64,000 nucleotides of DNA from Pseudomonadaceae bacterium (GTDB lineage Bacteria; Pseudomonadota; Gammaproteobacteria; Pseudomonadales; Pseudomonadaceae): positions 186,001 through 250,000 of the forward strand of contig CAAFUS010000017.1 of NCBI GenBank assembly GCA_900766265.1, read 5' to 3'. Positions 33,259-42,820 of the stretch are shown piece by piece. Position 1 is the stretch's first letter; every line of letters starts with the position of its first letter. Position numbers and translations under genes: made by a program. The notes under the pieces were generated by a model. It did not search any database and was not told the origin of the DNA. It worked only from the letters and a program-made list of their open reading frames with translations.

Positions 33259-35196
33259 TTGCGTCGAGACTCGCCCCCCTTCGTCTACCGTCTGCTCGGC
33301 GCGCTGCCGGGTCGGCGGCTCTCGTTGCCCTTGCGATATCTGATCGCGATCCTGGTGGTACTGGTCATTGCCTTTGTGCGACAGGCCCTGCCGGTCATGG
33401 GGCTGCCGTATCTGTTCTTCATTCCGATCCTCATGGTCATCGGCTTCGTCCTGGGGCTCGGTCCGGGGCTGGTTTCGACGGTGCTCAGCGCCCTCCTGGC
33501 CGCCTATATGTTCGTCGGCGAGGCGAACTCTTTCAGGCTCAGCGGCCAGGAGTGGGTGGCCAATGCGCTATATCTCGTGGTCAACGCCAGTATCGTCACT
33601 GTCTGCGCTGCGCTTAATCACAGCTACGTCAGGCTGCGCCAGTTCGCCGCAACGCTCGAGCGCAGGGCCGAATTGCGCACCCGCGAGCGCGATCAGGTCT
33701 GGCAGGCGGCCCCGGACATGCTCTGCACCGTCAGGCTGGACGGCCGCTTCGCCAGTCTCAATCCGGCCTGGAGCGGTGTGCTGGGCTGGGACCGCCAACA
33801 GCTGGTCGGGCGGCATTATTCGACGCTGGTGCACCCGGACGACCTGGAGCGTACTCACCGGGCGCTGGGTGCGCTGGCCCAGGGCGAGGTCCTGTTCGAC
33901 TTCGAGAACCGCCTGCGCCATCGCGACGGTACCTATCGCTGGCTGTCCTGGAATTCGGTGGCACGCGATGGGCTGGTGTACGCCAACGTCCGTGACATCA
34001 CTGCGCTCAAGGCGCAGGCCCAGGCGCTGGAGGAGGCCGAGACGCTGCTGCGGCAGAGCCAGAAGATGGAAGCGGTGGGGCAGCTGACCGGCGGGCTGGC
34101 GCATGACTTCAACAATCTGCTGACCGGCGTGTCCGGGAGCCTGGACTTGATGCAGGCGCGGTTGAAGCAGGGACGCTACGACGAGATGGAGCGCTATCTG
34201 CTTCTGGCGCAGGGGGCCACCCAGCGTGCCGCGGCGCTGACGCACCGGTTGCTGGCCTTTTCCCGTCGGCAGACCCTCGATCCGCGGCCGTTGCAGGTGA
34301 ACTTGCTGATCGTCGGCATGGTGGAGCTGATCTCGCGCAGCGTGGGGCCCGGTATCGAGTTACGCACCCAACTGGACGACGGCCTGTGGGTGACCCTTTG
34401 CGATGCCAACCAGTTGGAAAACGCACTGCTCAACCTGTGCCTCAACGCCCGCGACGCGATGCCCGAGGGCGGGCTGTTGACGATCGAGACCGACAACGTC
34501 TCGATCGCCGACGCACTGGCGACTTCCCTTGAGCTCACTGCAGGCGACTACGCGCGGATACGGGTTAGCGACACCGGCGTCGGCATGACCACCGAAGTCG
34601 CCGGGCGCGCCTTCGACCCCTTCTTCACCACCAAGCCGATCGGCCTGGGCACCGGCCTCGGTCTCTCGATGATCTACGGTTTCGCTCGCCAGTCTGGAGG
34701 CCAGGTTCGGCTCGACTCCACGCCTGGCGAGGGCACGGTGGTGAGCCTGTACCTGCCGCGCAGCGGCGATGGCCTGGAGATTACGGGCGAGCAGGGAGCG
34801 CAGGCGATGCCCGGCGGCGCCCTGCAGGGCGAGACGGTGCTGGTTGTGGATGACGAGTCGACGATCCGTGAGCTGATCGCCGAGGTGCTGGGCGAGCTCG
34901 GCTATACCGCGCTGGAGGCGGCCAACGGTGCGGCGGGGCTGGAGCTGCTGCGCTCGACGGCGCGCATCGACATGCTGATTTCCGATGTCGGCCTGCCCGG
35001 CGGCATGAACGGCCGGCAGCTGGCGGACGCCGCGCGCGCCCTGCGTCCCGGTCTGCCGGTGCTGTTCATCACCGGCTATGCCGAACACTCGGTGCTCGGC
35101 TATGGCGGGCTGGAACCGGGCATGCACGTGCTGACCAAGCCGTTCGCCATGGACGTGTTGGCCACGCGCATCGAGACGATCCTCGGCGGCCGTTGA
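33259..35196 (+). CDS. Hybrid sensor histidine kinase (DUF4118-PAS-HisKA-HATPase-REC)
   Basis: About 645 residues from a TTG at 33259, the best start I can support; a GTG or ATG with a good site is lacking, and earlier starts would overlap the preceding gene. The N terminus has four membrane helices of DUF4118/KdpD type (residues 20-110). A PAS domain follows (WQAAPDMLCTVRLDGRFAS), then the H-box LTGGLAHDFNNLL, ATP-binding motifs (NALLNLCLNARDAM, DTGVGM, GTGLGLSM) and a C-terminal receiver with Asp in LISDVGLPGG. There is no separate output protein next to it, so its target is unknown. Confidence 0.88.
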   Translation: MRRDSPPFVYRLLGALPGRRLSLPLRYLIAILVVLVIAFVRQALPVMGLPYLFFIPILMVIGFVLGLGPGLVSTVLSALLAAYMFVGEANSFRLSGQEWVANALYLVVNASIVTVCAALNHSYVRLRQFAATLERRAELRTRERDQVWQAAPDMLCTVRLDGRFASLNPAWSGVLGWDRQQLVGRHYSTLVHPDDLERTHRALGALAQGEVLFDFENRLRHRDGTYRWLSWNSVARDGLVYANVRDITALKAQAQALEEAETLLRQSQKMEAVGQLTGGLAHDFNNLLTGVSGSLDLMQARLKQGRYDEMERYLLLAQGATQRAAALTHRLLAFSRRQTLDPRPLQVNLLIVGMVELISRSVGPGIELRTQLDDGLWVTLCDANQLENALLNLCLNARDAMPEGGLLTIETDNVSIADALATSLELTAGDYARIRVSDTGVGMTTEVAGRAFDPFFTTKPIGLGTGLGLSMIYGFARQSGGQVRLDSTPGEGTVVSLYLPRSGDGLEITGEQGAQAMPGGALQGETVLVVDDESTIRELIAEVLGELGYTALEAANGAAGLELLRSTARIDMLISDVGLPGGMNGRQLADAARALRPGLPVLFITGYAEHSVLGYGGLEPGMHVLTKPFAMDVLATRIETILGGR

Positions 35197-35202
35197 GGCG
35201 GT

Positions 35203-37212
35203 CTACTTCTTGAGCATCGCCCGCATCGCGGCCAGGGCGTCGTTGCCACGGGCGGCCTTGACCTCGGCCGGCGCGTCTTCCTGGCCTTCCCATTCCAGGT
35301 CGTCGGGCGGCAGCTCGTCGAGGAAGCGGCTGGGCATGCATTCGACGATCTCGCCGTATTGCTTGCGCTTGGCGGCGAAGGTCATCGCCAGGTTCTGCCG
35401 CGCCCGGGTGATGCCCACGTAGGCAAGGCGGCGTTCTTCCTCGATGGTGTCGGCCTCGATGCTGGAGCGGTGCGGGAGGATCTCCTCTTCCATGCCGAGA
35501 ATGAAGACGTAGGGGAATTCCAGCCCCTTGGAGGCGTGAAGGGTCATCATCTGCACGCCTTCGGCGCCTTCCTCTTCCTCCTGCTGGCGCTCGAGCATGT
35601 CGCGCAGCACCAGCTTGGCGATGGCTTCCTCGATGGTCATGCCGCCTTCTTCGTCGCGCTCGAGGGTGTTCTTCAGCGCATCGATGAGGAACCAGACGTT
35701 GCTCATCCGGAAGTCTGCGGCCTTGTCGCTGGAAGTCTGCGAGCGCACCCAGGTCTCGTAGTCGATGTCCATGACCATGCTGCGCAACGCGGCGATGGGG
35801 TCGCTCTGCGCGCATTGCTGGCGCAGGTTGTCCATGTAGCGCTTGAAGCGCTGCAGGCGCTCGGTGTAGCGCGAGTCCAAGTGTTCGCCAAGGCCGATCT
35901 CGTCGCAGGCGGCGAACATCGAAATCTTGCGTTCCGTGGCGTAGTTGCCGAGCTTCTCCAGGGTGGTGGAGCCGATCTCCCGGCGTGGCACGTTGATGAC
36001 TCGCAGGAAGGCGTTGTCGTCGTCCGGGTTCACCAGCAGCCGGAAATAGGACATCAGGTCCTTGACCTCCTGGCGACCGAAGAAGCTGGTGCCGCCGGAC
36101 AGGCGATAGGGGATCTGGTGGTGCTGCAGCTTCAGCTCGATCAGCTTGGCCTGGTAGTTGCCGCGATAGAGGATGGCGAAATCGCTGTAGGGCCGCTGGG
36201 TCTTCAGGTGCAGGGTGAGGATTTCCACCGCCACCCGTTCGGCTTCGGCATCCTCGTTGCGGCAGCGGATCACCCGGATCGGGTCACCATGGCCCATCTC
36301 GCTCCACAGCTGCTTCTCGAACACGTGGGGATTGTTGGCGATCAGCACGTTGGCACAACGCAGGATACGGCTGGTGGAGCGGTAGTTCTGCTCGAGCATG
36401 ACCACCTTGAGCGACGGGAAGTCCTCCTTGAGCTGCATGAGGTTTTCCGGCCGCGCACCGCGCCAGGCGTAGATGGACTGGTCGTCGTCGCCCACCACGG
36501 TGAACTGCGCACGTTCCTGCACCAGCATCTTCACCAGCAGGTACTGGCTGGCGTTGGTGTCCTGGTATTCGTCCACCAGCATGTAGCGCACGCGGTTGCG
36601 CCACTTTTCCAATATGTCCGGATGGTTCTGGAACAGCTTCACCGGCTGCAGGATCAGGTCGTCGAAATCCACCGCGTTGTAGGCGCGCAGGGTGCGCTGG
36701 TAGTGGGTATACACAATCGCCGCGGTCTGCTCCTTGGGGCCGCGCGCGTTGGCCAGCGCCTCCTCGGGGAGAATCAAGTCGTTCTTCCAGGCGCCGATCA
36801 GGTTCTTGATCTCGTCGACCCCGTCGTCGCCCGCATACTCCTTCTGCATGATGTCGGTGAGCAGCGCCTTGATGTCTCCCTCATCGAAGATCGAGAAGCC
36901 GGGCTTGTAGCCGAGCCGGGCGTACTCCTTGCGGATGATGTTCAGCCCCAGGTTGTGGAAGGTGGACACCGTCAGGCCTCGGCCTTCGCCGCCGCGCAGC
37001 AGGCTGCTCACGCGCTCCTTCATCTCGCGGGCGGCCTTGTTGGTAAAGGTCACGGCGACGATGTATTGCGCGCGGATCCCGCACTGCTGGATCAAATAGG
37101 CGATCTTGCGGGTGATCACGCTGGTTTTGCCGGAGCCGGCGCCGGCCAGTACCAGCATCGGGCCGCCAACGTAGTGGACGGCCTCTTGCTGCCGGGGATT
37201 GAGTCGCGACAT
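35203..37212 (-). CDS. rep: ATP-dependent DNA helicase Rep
   Basis: A 669-residue superfamily 1A 3'-5' helicase. Walker A is AGAGSGKTSVI (residues 22-32). Other helicase motifs are TFTNKAAREMKERV, VDEYQDTN, GDDDQSIYAWRGA, LEQNYRST, MTLHASKGLEFPYVF and VGITRARQNL. Length and the N terminus MSRLNPRQQEAVHYVGG fit Rep rather than UvrD. Rep removes proteins ahead of the replication fork. It is convergent with the hybrid kinase gene 6 bp away. Confidence 0.95.
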   Translation of the reverse strand: MSRLNPRQQEAVHYVGGPMLVLAGAGSGKTSVITRKIAYLIQQCGIRAQYIVAVTFTNKAAREMKERVSSLLRGGEGRGLTVSTFHNLGLNIIRKEYARLGYKPGFSIFDEGDIKALLTDIMQKEYAGDDGVDEIKNLIGAWKNDLILPEEALANARGPKEQTAAIVYTHYQRTLRAYNAVDFDDLILQPVKLFQNHPDILEKWRNRVRYMLVDEYQDTNASQYLLVKMLVQERAQFTVVGDDDQSIYAWRGARPENLMQLKEDFPSLKVVMLEQNYRSTSRILRCANVLIANNPHVFEKQLWSEMGHGDPIRVIRCRNEDAEAERVAVEILTLHLKTQRPYSDFAILYRGNYQAKLIELKLQHHQIPYRLSGGTSFFGRQEVKDLMSYFRLLVNPDDDNAFLRVINVPRREIGSTTLEKLGNYATERKISMFAACDEIGLGEHLDSRYTERLQRFKRYMDNLRQQCAQSDPIAALRSMVMDIDYETWVRSQTSSDKAADFRMSNVWFLIDALKNTLERDEEGGMTIEEAIAKLVLRDMLERQQEEEEGAEGVQMMTLHASKGLEFPYVFILGMEEEILPHRSSIEADTIEEERRLAYVGITRARQNLAMTFAAKRKQYGEIVECMPSRFLDELPPDDLEWEGQEDAPAEVKAARGNDALAAMRAMLKK

Positions 37213-37472
37213 GGGGTGGATAGCGTCTGTTGCAGCGGGGGCGCGAGTTTAACAGGAGCGGGTCGCCGGGGCAGGGGCCGCTCATGCGCGCTCAGGCTGC
37301 CAGTCATCGGTTAGGCGACTTGGATTATCACCGAAATGGATTACGCTAAGGCACCGCGGTAATCACAGATCAAGATTGGCATCGTTTTTTGCATAGGGGA
37401 CGTGCAATGGATGCGCCATACGGCGCAAAGGGCGAGTGAACGCCTCCATGATTCTTGGAAAAAGGAGACTGC

Positions 37473-39131
37473 GTGTCCGCGCCCGCCCCCTCCCTGCGTC
37501 TGGTGATCCTGGCTGAACAGCCCGAGTGGATCGCGCGCATGCGCAACTGCCTGCATGCTGCTGGGAACACGTTGCCGCTGATCGTCGCCCCCGATTGGGA
37601 GGCCGCCAGCCTGCGCCTGGACCCCTCCGGGCATTATCTGCTTTTCGCCACGCCCGCTTGCCGGCCGGCCGCCACCGGCGGCTGGCCGCTGGTACTGCTG
37701 CTCGACCAGGAGCCCTTCACACCGCCCGAAGGCGCGGCAGATTGGCTGGTGCGCAGCCAACTGAGCCCGGACGTGCTCAGTCGTTGCCTGCGCTACGCTA
37801 TCGAGCGGATTCGCTTGCAGGCGACGGTGCGGCGCCTGGCCGAGCACGACCCCCTCACCGGCATCGCCAACCGCCAGGGTTTCCAGGCGTTGCTCAGCGC
37901 CCACCTGGCCAGCGACGGCGGCAAGGGGCTGGCCTTGGGGCATCTGGACCTTGACAATTTTCGTCACGTCAATGACTCCCTAGGTCACCAGGCCGGCGAT
38001 CGGCTGATCCTCCAAGTGGTGGCGCGCCTGCGCTCCCAGCTGGCAGCCGGTGATGTCGTCGCCCGTCTCGGCGGCGACGAGTTCGCCCTGTTGCTCGATA
38101 CCCGGCGCCAGGTCGACCGCGACGATGCCGTGGCCGACCGTATCATCGAGGCGCTGGCCGAGCCGTACTGGCTCGATGGCGAAAGCATCATGCTCGGCTG
38201 CAGCCTGGGATTTGCCGACGCCGATGGCGCCGACGATACCGATTCGCTGATGGTTCAGGCGCACATCGCGATGCAGCAGGCCAAGATCCGTCAGGGCTGC
38301 ACCTGGTACCGCTACGATCCGCTGATCAACCGGGGCGCGCGTAGTCTCTCGGATCTGGAAAGCGAACTGCGCAGGGCGCTGCGCCGCGACGAGCTGGAGT
38401 TGCATTACCAGCCGCGCCTGTCCATCGAGGACAACCGTATCGTCGGGCTCGAGGCCCTGGTCCGCTGGCAGCACCCCGAGCGCGGCCTGCTGCTGCCGAA
38501 CGAATTCATCCCGATGGCCGAGGAGAGCGGCCTGATCGTACCGCTTGGCTATTGGGTCATGTCCCGCGCGCTGCGCGACATGCAGCACCTGCAGGGGCGC
38601 GGGCACGATGCGCTGCACATGGCGGTCAACCTGTCTTTTCGCCAGTTTCAGGACAGCCAGCTGCTGCCCACCCTGAGTCGTCTGATCGACGAGCGCGGCG
38701 TAGATCCCGGCTGGCTCGAATTCGAGCTGACCGAGACCGCGGTGATGCGCCGCAGCGACCAGGTGCGCCAGACCATGCAGGCCCTGCGCAACCTGGGTGT
38801 GCGCTTCTCCTTGGATGATTTCGGCACGGGCTTCTCGTCGTTCGTCCATCTGAACAACCTGCCGATAAGCCTGCTCAAGATCGACAAGAGCTTCGTCGGC
38901 GGCATGGACGGGCACATGCACAACCGCAAGCTGGTGCAGGCGATGATCAACCTGGCCCACGAACTGGAGCTCGAGATCGTTGCCGAGGGCGTGGAGACCG
39001 GCGCGCAGATGGGCGCATTGCGCAGCTTCGGCGCCAGTCAGGTCCAGGGCTACCTGGTCAGCAAGCCACTGCCCTTCAACGAACTGCAGGGGTTCCTCGG
39101 CAAGGGACGGCGGGTCGGGCAATCGGGCTGA
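37473..39131 (+). CDS. GGDEF-EAL c-di-GMP protein with degenerate N-terminal domain
   Basis: A 552-residue protein starting at GTG 37473 behind AGGAG. Residues 1-115 resemble a receiver-like domain without an obvious phosphorylation site. The cyclase motif GGDEF (residues 200-204) is intact, but the RxxD inhibitory site five residues before it is absent (Ala at the Arg position). The phosphodiesterase domain has EAL (327-329) and DDFGTGFSSF, so hydrolysis of c-di-GMP looks possible. Its place beside rep matches a P. aeruginosa gene reported as a strong phosphodiesterase (ProE, from memory). Net activity cannot be read from sequence. Confidence 0.9.
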   Translation: MSAPAPSLRLVILAEQPEWIARMRNCLHAAGNTLPLIVAPDWEAASLRLDPSGHYLLFATPACRPAATGGWPLVLLLDQEPFTPPEGAADWLVRSQLSPDVLSRCLRYAIERIRLQATVRRLAEHDPLTGIANRQGFQALLSAHLASDGGKGLALGHLDLDNFRHVNDSLGHQAGDRLILQVVARLRSQLAAGDVVARLGGDEFALLLDTRRQVDRDDAVADRIIEALAEPYWLDGESIMLGCSLGFADADGADDTDSLMVQAHIAMQQAKIRQGCTWYRYDPLINRGARSLSDLESELRRALRRDELELHYQPRLSIEDNRIVGLEALVRWQHPERGLLLPNEFIPMAEESGLIVPLGYWVMSRALRDMQHLQGRGHDALHMAVNLSFRQFQDSQLLPTLSRLIDERGVDPGWLEFELTETAVMRRSDQVRQTMQALRNLGVRFSLDDFGTGFSSFVHLNNLPISLLKIDKSFVGGMDGHMHNRKLVQAMINLAHELELEIVAEGVETGAQMGALRSFGASQVQGYLVSKPLPFNELQGFLGKGRRVGQSG

Positions 39132-39175
39132 CGCGAGGCCAAATCGTCGGCTCGTTTTGTGACGAATGTCTCATT

Positions 39176-39208
39176 GCTGAAACCTTTCATCGGCTGTACG
39201 GCTTCAGC
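39176..39208 (+). promoter_or_regulatory. Hairpin in the spacer before the Cache chemoreceptor
   Basis: GCTGAA (39176-39181) and TTCAGC (39203-39208) are exact complements, enclosing a GC-rich core. A short GGCC-AAT-GGCC hairpin follows about 15 bp on. I see no clear promoter in this 196-bp spacer; a sigma-28 -10-like sequence here is too poor to call. Confidence 0.3.
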
Positions 39209-39327
39209 GATAGCCCGCCAGGCCAATGGCCATGAGGTGAACCAGGTCACTGAGACGCACCGCCCGCGTTTCCCATAGAAGTTGCTCCAGTACCTACCCC
39301 TTGCGTGCCGTTGAAGCTGGAGGCTCC

Positions 39328-41292
39328 ATGCATTCCCCCCGTTCCCGCATCGCCTGGCAATTGGCCATGGCGTTGGCGGTCATTCTCATGCTGGTCATCA
39401 GTGCCAGCACGCTGTTCGCCCTGCACTCGCTGGACCGAGCCAACTTGCAGACCCGCGAACAGCATCTGCAGAGCGAAGCGCGCCTGCTGGCCGACCAGCT
39501 GGAAACCTTCCATGGCAGCCTGCGCGACAGTACCCAGCGGCTGGCCGGCCTGTTCGAGCAGCGCTTCGGTCGCGGCTTGTCGGTCAACGTCGGAGAAAAG
39601 ATCCCTGCCGGCTCGCTGCAGGCACCTGCGCTGTACCTCGAAGGTGAGCGCCTGAACAACAACTTCAGCCAGGTCGATGAATTCCGCACCATGACCGGCG
39701 GCGTGGCGACGGTGTTCGTACGCGATGGCGACGAGTTCATCCGCATCACCACTTCGCTACTCAAGCAGGATGGCAGTCGCGCCATCGGCACGGTGCTCGA
39801 CCATGCCCATCCGGCTTATGCGCGGCTCGTGGCGGGAAACAACTATGTTGGCCGCGCGCTGCTGTTCGAGCGCAACTACATGACCCAGTACACGCCCGTC
39901 AAAGACGGTAGCGGCCGGGTGATCGCCGTGCTGTTCGTAGGCTTCGACTACACCGACTCGCAGAAGGCGCAGTTCACCAACCTGAAGCAATTTCGCATCG
40001 GCGAGACCGGCTCGCTGGCTTTGCTGGATGAACACTCGGCCTGGCTGGTGGCGCCGTCCGGCCTGCGCGGGGAGGCGGATATCGCGACCCTTAGCGCCGC
40101 CCCGGGGCGGGGCGTCTCCTGGCGCGACGCCGAGCGGGAGTATTTCAGCGTGGCGGTTCCCTTCGGCGGCGGCCCCTGGCTGGTGCTGGCGTCCTTGCCT
40201 AAGGCCGAGATCAGCGAAGTGACTTGGCAGGTCGGCGTCCGGTTGGTGGTCGGCAGCCTGGTGGCGCTGGCCGTCGCCGTACTGCTGGTGGTCTGGCTGC
40301 TGCGTCGGCGCCTGCGTCCGCTCGGGGCGCTGGTGACCCAGGCGCGGGCATTGGGCGCCGGTGATCTGCAGGCTCGCATGGCGGTGGACAGCGACGACGA
40401 GATCGGCGAACTGGCGTCAAGCTTCAACCAGATGGGCGAGGCGCTGTCGACCATGGTGGCGCGTATTCGCCAGGCGGCGCAGCAGGTCAGCAGCGGGGCG
40501 CAGAACCTGTCCGGCCTTTCCTCGGGCGCCTACGAAGGCATCGAGCAGCAATCCGGCGAGATCACCAGCATGGCCGGCGCGGTGGAGGAGTTCAGCGCCA
40601 CCTCGTCCAATATCGCCGACAACATGCGCGAAACCGAGCGGATGGCCAATGGCAGTGCGCAGCAGACGCGTATCGGCGAGGCGGCGATGGCCGAAGCGTC
40701 CGCCGCGATCGAGCAGGTGGCCGGTTCGCTGACCGGAACGGCCACCGTGATCAACACGCTGGGCCAGCGTTCCCAGGAGATCGGCGGTATCGTCGCGGTC
40801 ATCACCGCGATTGCCGACCAGACCAACCTGCTGGCGCTCAACGCGGCCATCGAGGCGGCGCGTGCCGGTGAGCAGGGCCGCGGGTTCGCCGTGGTGGCCG
40901 ACGAGGTGCGCAGCCTCGCCTCGCGCACCCGCCAGGCCACCACCGAGATCTCGGCGATGATCGGCAGTATCCAGGACGAAACCAGCACTGCCATCCAGGC
41001 CATGGACAAAGGCAATTTGCTCATGCGCGACGGTCTGGAGCGCAACGCCAAGGTGGTGGCCGCGCTGGCCGAGATCGCCGCTCAAACGCGCCAGGCCGGC
41101 GAGCAGTTCACCGCCATCACCACCGCGGCCGAAGAGCAGAGCAGCACCGCCACGGTGCTCAGTCGCAACCTGCAGAGCATCGCCCAGGCCAACGGCGAAC
41201 AGCGCCAGGTGGTCTCCGACCTGGCGCAGACCGCGCGCCAGCTCGAGGGGCTGGCCAAGGAGCTGTGGAACGAGGTCGACCGCTTCCGCTGA
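39328..41292 (+). CDS. Methyl-accepting chemotaxis protein with Cache sensor
   Basis: A 654-residue transmembrane chemoreceptor. The first helix is about residues 9-33, a large periplasmic Cache_3/Cache_2 domain spans about 35-295 (VATVFVRDGDEFIRITTSL, NYMTQYTPVKDGSGRVIAVL, GSLALLDEHSAWLVAPSG), and the second helix is about 300-325. A HAMP domain (RRRLRPLGALVTQARALGAG) and the signalling domain (ADQTNLLALNAAIEAARAGE) follow. The start at 39328 is preceded by GGAGG. The ligand is unknown. Confidence 0.93.
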   Translation: MHSPRSRIAWQLAMALAVILMLVISASTLFALHSLDRANLQTREQHLQSEARLLADQLETFHGSLRDSTQRLAGLFEQRFGRGLSVNVGEKIPAGSLQAPALYLEGERLNNNFSQVDEFRTMTGGVATVFVRDGDEFIRITTSLLKQDGSRAIGTVLDHAHPAYARLVAGNNYVGRALLFERNYMTQYTPVKDGSGRVIAVLFVGFDYTDSQKAQFTNLKQFRIGETGSLALLDEHSAWLVAPSGLRGEADIATLSAAPGRGVSWRDAEREYFSVAVPFGGGPWLVLASLPKAEISEVTWQVGVRLVVGSLVALAVAVLLVVWLLRRRLRPLGALVTQARALGAGDLQARMAVDSDDEIGELASSFNQMGEALSTMVARIRQAAQQVSSGAQNLSGLSSGAYEGIEQQSGEITSMAGAVEEFSATSSNIADNMRETERMANGSAQQTRIGEAAMAEASAAIEQVAGSLTGTATVINTLGQRSQEIGGIVAVITAIADQTNLLALNAAIEAARAGEQGRGFAVVADEVRSLASRTRQATTEISAMIGSIQDETSTAIQAMDKGNLLMRDGLERNAKVVAALAEIAAQTRQAGEQFTAITTAAEEQSSTATVLSRNLQSIAQANGEQRQVVSDLAQTARQLEGLAKELWNEVDRFR

Positions 41293-41294
41293 CC

Positions 41295-42788
41295 TCAGCT
41301 GCTGCCGGGGCGGTATTGCAGCGCCTCGGCGAGATGACTCCGGCCAATCGCCGGGGCGGCCTCGAGGTCGGCCAGGGTGCGGGCGACCTTGAGGATCCGG
41401 TGCGCGGCCCGCAGTGACAGTCCGAGTCGTTCACTGGCGCGTTCGAGCCACTGCTGGTCCTCGGTCATCAGGGCGCAGTGGGCACGCAGGCCGGCCAGAT
41501 CCAGAAAAGCATTGGCGCACCCCTGTCGGGCCAATTGAAGGTGTCGCGCCGCGGCGACCTGCCTGGCGACCGTCTCGCTGCGCTCGCCACTGGCCGGGGG
41601 GGTATGCAGCGAGGTCGCTTCGCGCGCCACGGTCAGGTGCAGGTCGATGCGGTCCAGCAGCGGTCCTGAAAGCTTGCCGCGGTAGCGCTGGATCTGGTCC
41701 GCCGAGCAGCGGCAACGCCCGCTGGGGTCGCCCAGGTAGCCACACGGGCAGGGGTTCATCGCCGCCACGAGCTGGAAGCGTGCTGGGAAGCGCACCTTGT
41801 CGCGGGCGCGTGCGATGACGATATGGCCACTTTCGAGGGGCTCGCGCAGTACTTCCAATACCTTGCGATCGAATTCGGGGAGCTCGTCGAGAAAGAGCAC
41901 GCCTTGGTGCGCCAGGGTGATCTCGCCGGGGCGCGGCCGACTGCCCCCTCCGACCAGGGCGGGGCCCGACGCACTATGATGGGGCTGGCGGAACGGGCGT
42001 TGCGGCCAGTGGGCCAGGGGCGACTGGCTGGCCACCGACTGGATTGCCGCCACCTCCAGCGCTTCCTGTTCGTCGAGCGGCGGCAGCAGGCCCGGAAGGC
42101 GGCTGGCCAGCAGCGTCTTGCCGGTGCCCGGCGGTCCGGAGAACAACAGGTTGTGCGCGCCGGCGGCGGCGATCAGGAGACCGCGCTTGGCGGCCAGCTG
42201 GCCCTGCACGTCGGCGAGATCCGGATAAGGCAGCACCTGACGCAGCAGACCCTGGGCTTCATAGGGCGCCAGGGGCGTCTGGCCACTGAAATGCGCGGCG
42301 ACTTCCAGCAGGTGATCGGCAGCGTACACCGTCAGACCGGACGCCAGGCTGGCTTCTTCGGCATTCGCGCGTGGCACCAGCAGGGCGCGTCCGGCCTGGC
42401 GTGCGGCGAGGGCGGCGGGCAGCACGCCCTGGACTGGCCTGAGGGCGCCGGAAAGCGCGAGTTCGCCCAGGCATTCCACAGCCTCGAGTCCGGCCGCGGG
42501 TATCTGTGCGCTGGCGGCGAGAATGCCCAGCGCAATAGCGAGGTCGAAGCGGCCGCCATCCTTGGGCAGGTCGGCGGGTGCGAGATTGAGGGTGATGCGT
42601 CGGGCGGGGAAATCGAACCCCGAGGTCAGGATGGCGCTGCGTACGCGGTCCTTGCTCTCCTTGACCGCGGTTTCGGGCAGGCCGACCAACGCCAGGGAGG
42701 GCAGGCCGTTGGCCAGGTGAGCTTCCACCGTGACGGTGGGCGCCTCGACGCCGATCTGCGCGCGGCTGTGAACAATTGCCAGGGACAT
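41295..42788 (-). CDS. comM: YifB/ComM family Mg-chelatase-like AAA+ helicase
   Basis: A 497-residue protein. The N-terminal Lon-protease-like domain begins MSLAIVHSRAQIGVEAPTVT. Walker A is FSGPPGTGKTLLASRL and Walker B is VLFLDELPEFDR. A four-cysteine zinc-type loop appears as NPCPCGYLGDPSGRCRCS. ComM is a hexameric helicase that drives branch migration when DNA is taken up by natural transformation, which is well known in P. stutzeri. It is convergent with the chemoreceptor gene. Confidence 0.93.
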   Translation of the reverse strand: MSLAIVHSRAQIGVEAPTVTVEAHLANGLPSLALVGLPETAVKESKDRVRSAILTSGFDFPARRITLNLAPADLPKDGGRFDLAIALGILAASAQIPAAGLEAVECLGELALSGALRPVQGVLPAALAARQAGRALLVPRANAEEASLASGLTVYAADHLLEVAAHFSGQTPLAPYEAQGLLRQVLPYPDLADVQGQLAAKRGLLIAAAGAHNLLFSGPPGTGKTLLASRLPGLLPPLDEQEALEVAAIQSVASQSPLAHWPQRPFRQPHHSASGPALVGGGSRPRPGEITLAHQGVLFLDELPEFDRKVLEVLREPLESGHIVIARARDKVRFPARFQLVAAMNPCPCGYLGDPSGRCRCSADQIQRYRGKLSGPLLDRIDLHLTVAREATSLHTPPASGERSETVARQVAAARHLQLARQGCANAFLDLAGLRAHCALMTEDQQWLERASERLGLSLRAAHRILKVARTLADLEAAPAIGRSHLAEALQYRPGSS

Positions 42789-42820
42789 CCGATCACTCCT
42801 TGATCGTCATGCCGCCTCGT

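Noticed and set aside
35359..37314. A 651-codon plus-strand frame opposite rep
   Set aside because: It mirrors the conserved helicase gene and shows no recognisable domain.
37376..37393. Sigma-54-like TTGGCATCGTTTTTTGC before the GGDEF-EAL gene
   Set aside because: The GG to GC distance is 11 rather than the required 10 bases, so it should not function as a -24/-12 promoter.
39198..39212. AGCGATAG as a sigma-28 -10 element for the Cache chemoreceptor
   Set aside because: It matches only about five of eight bases and has no -35 at the right distance.
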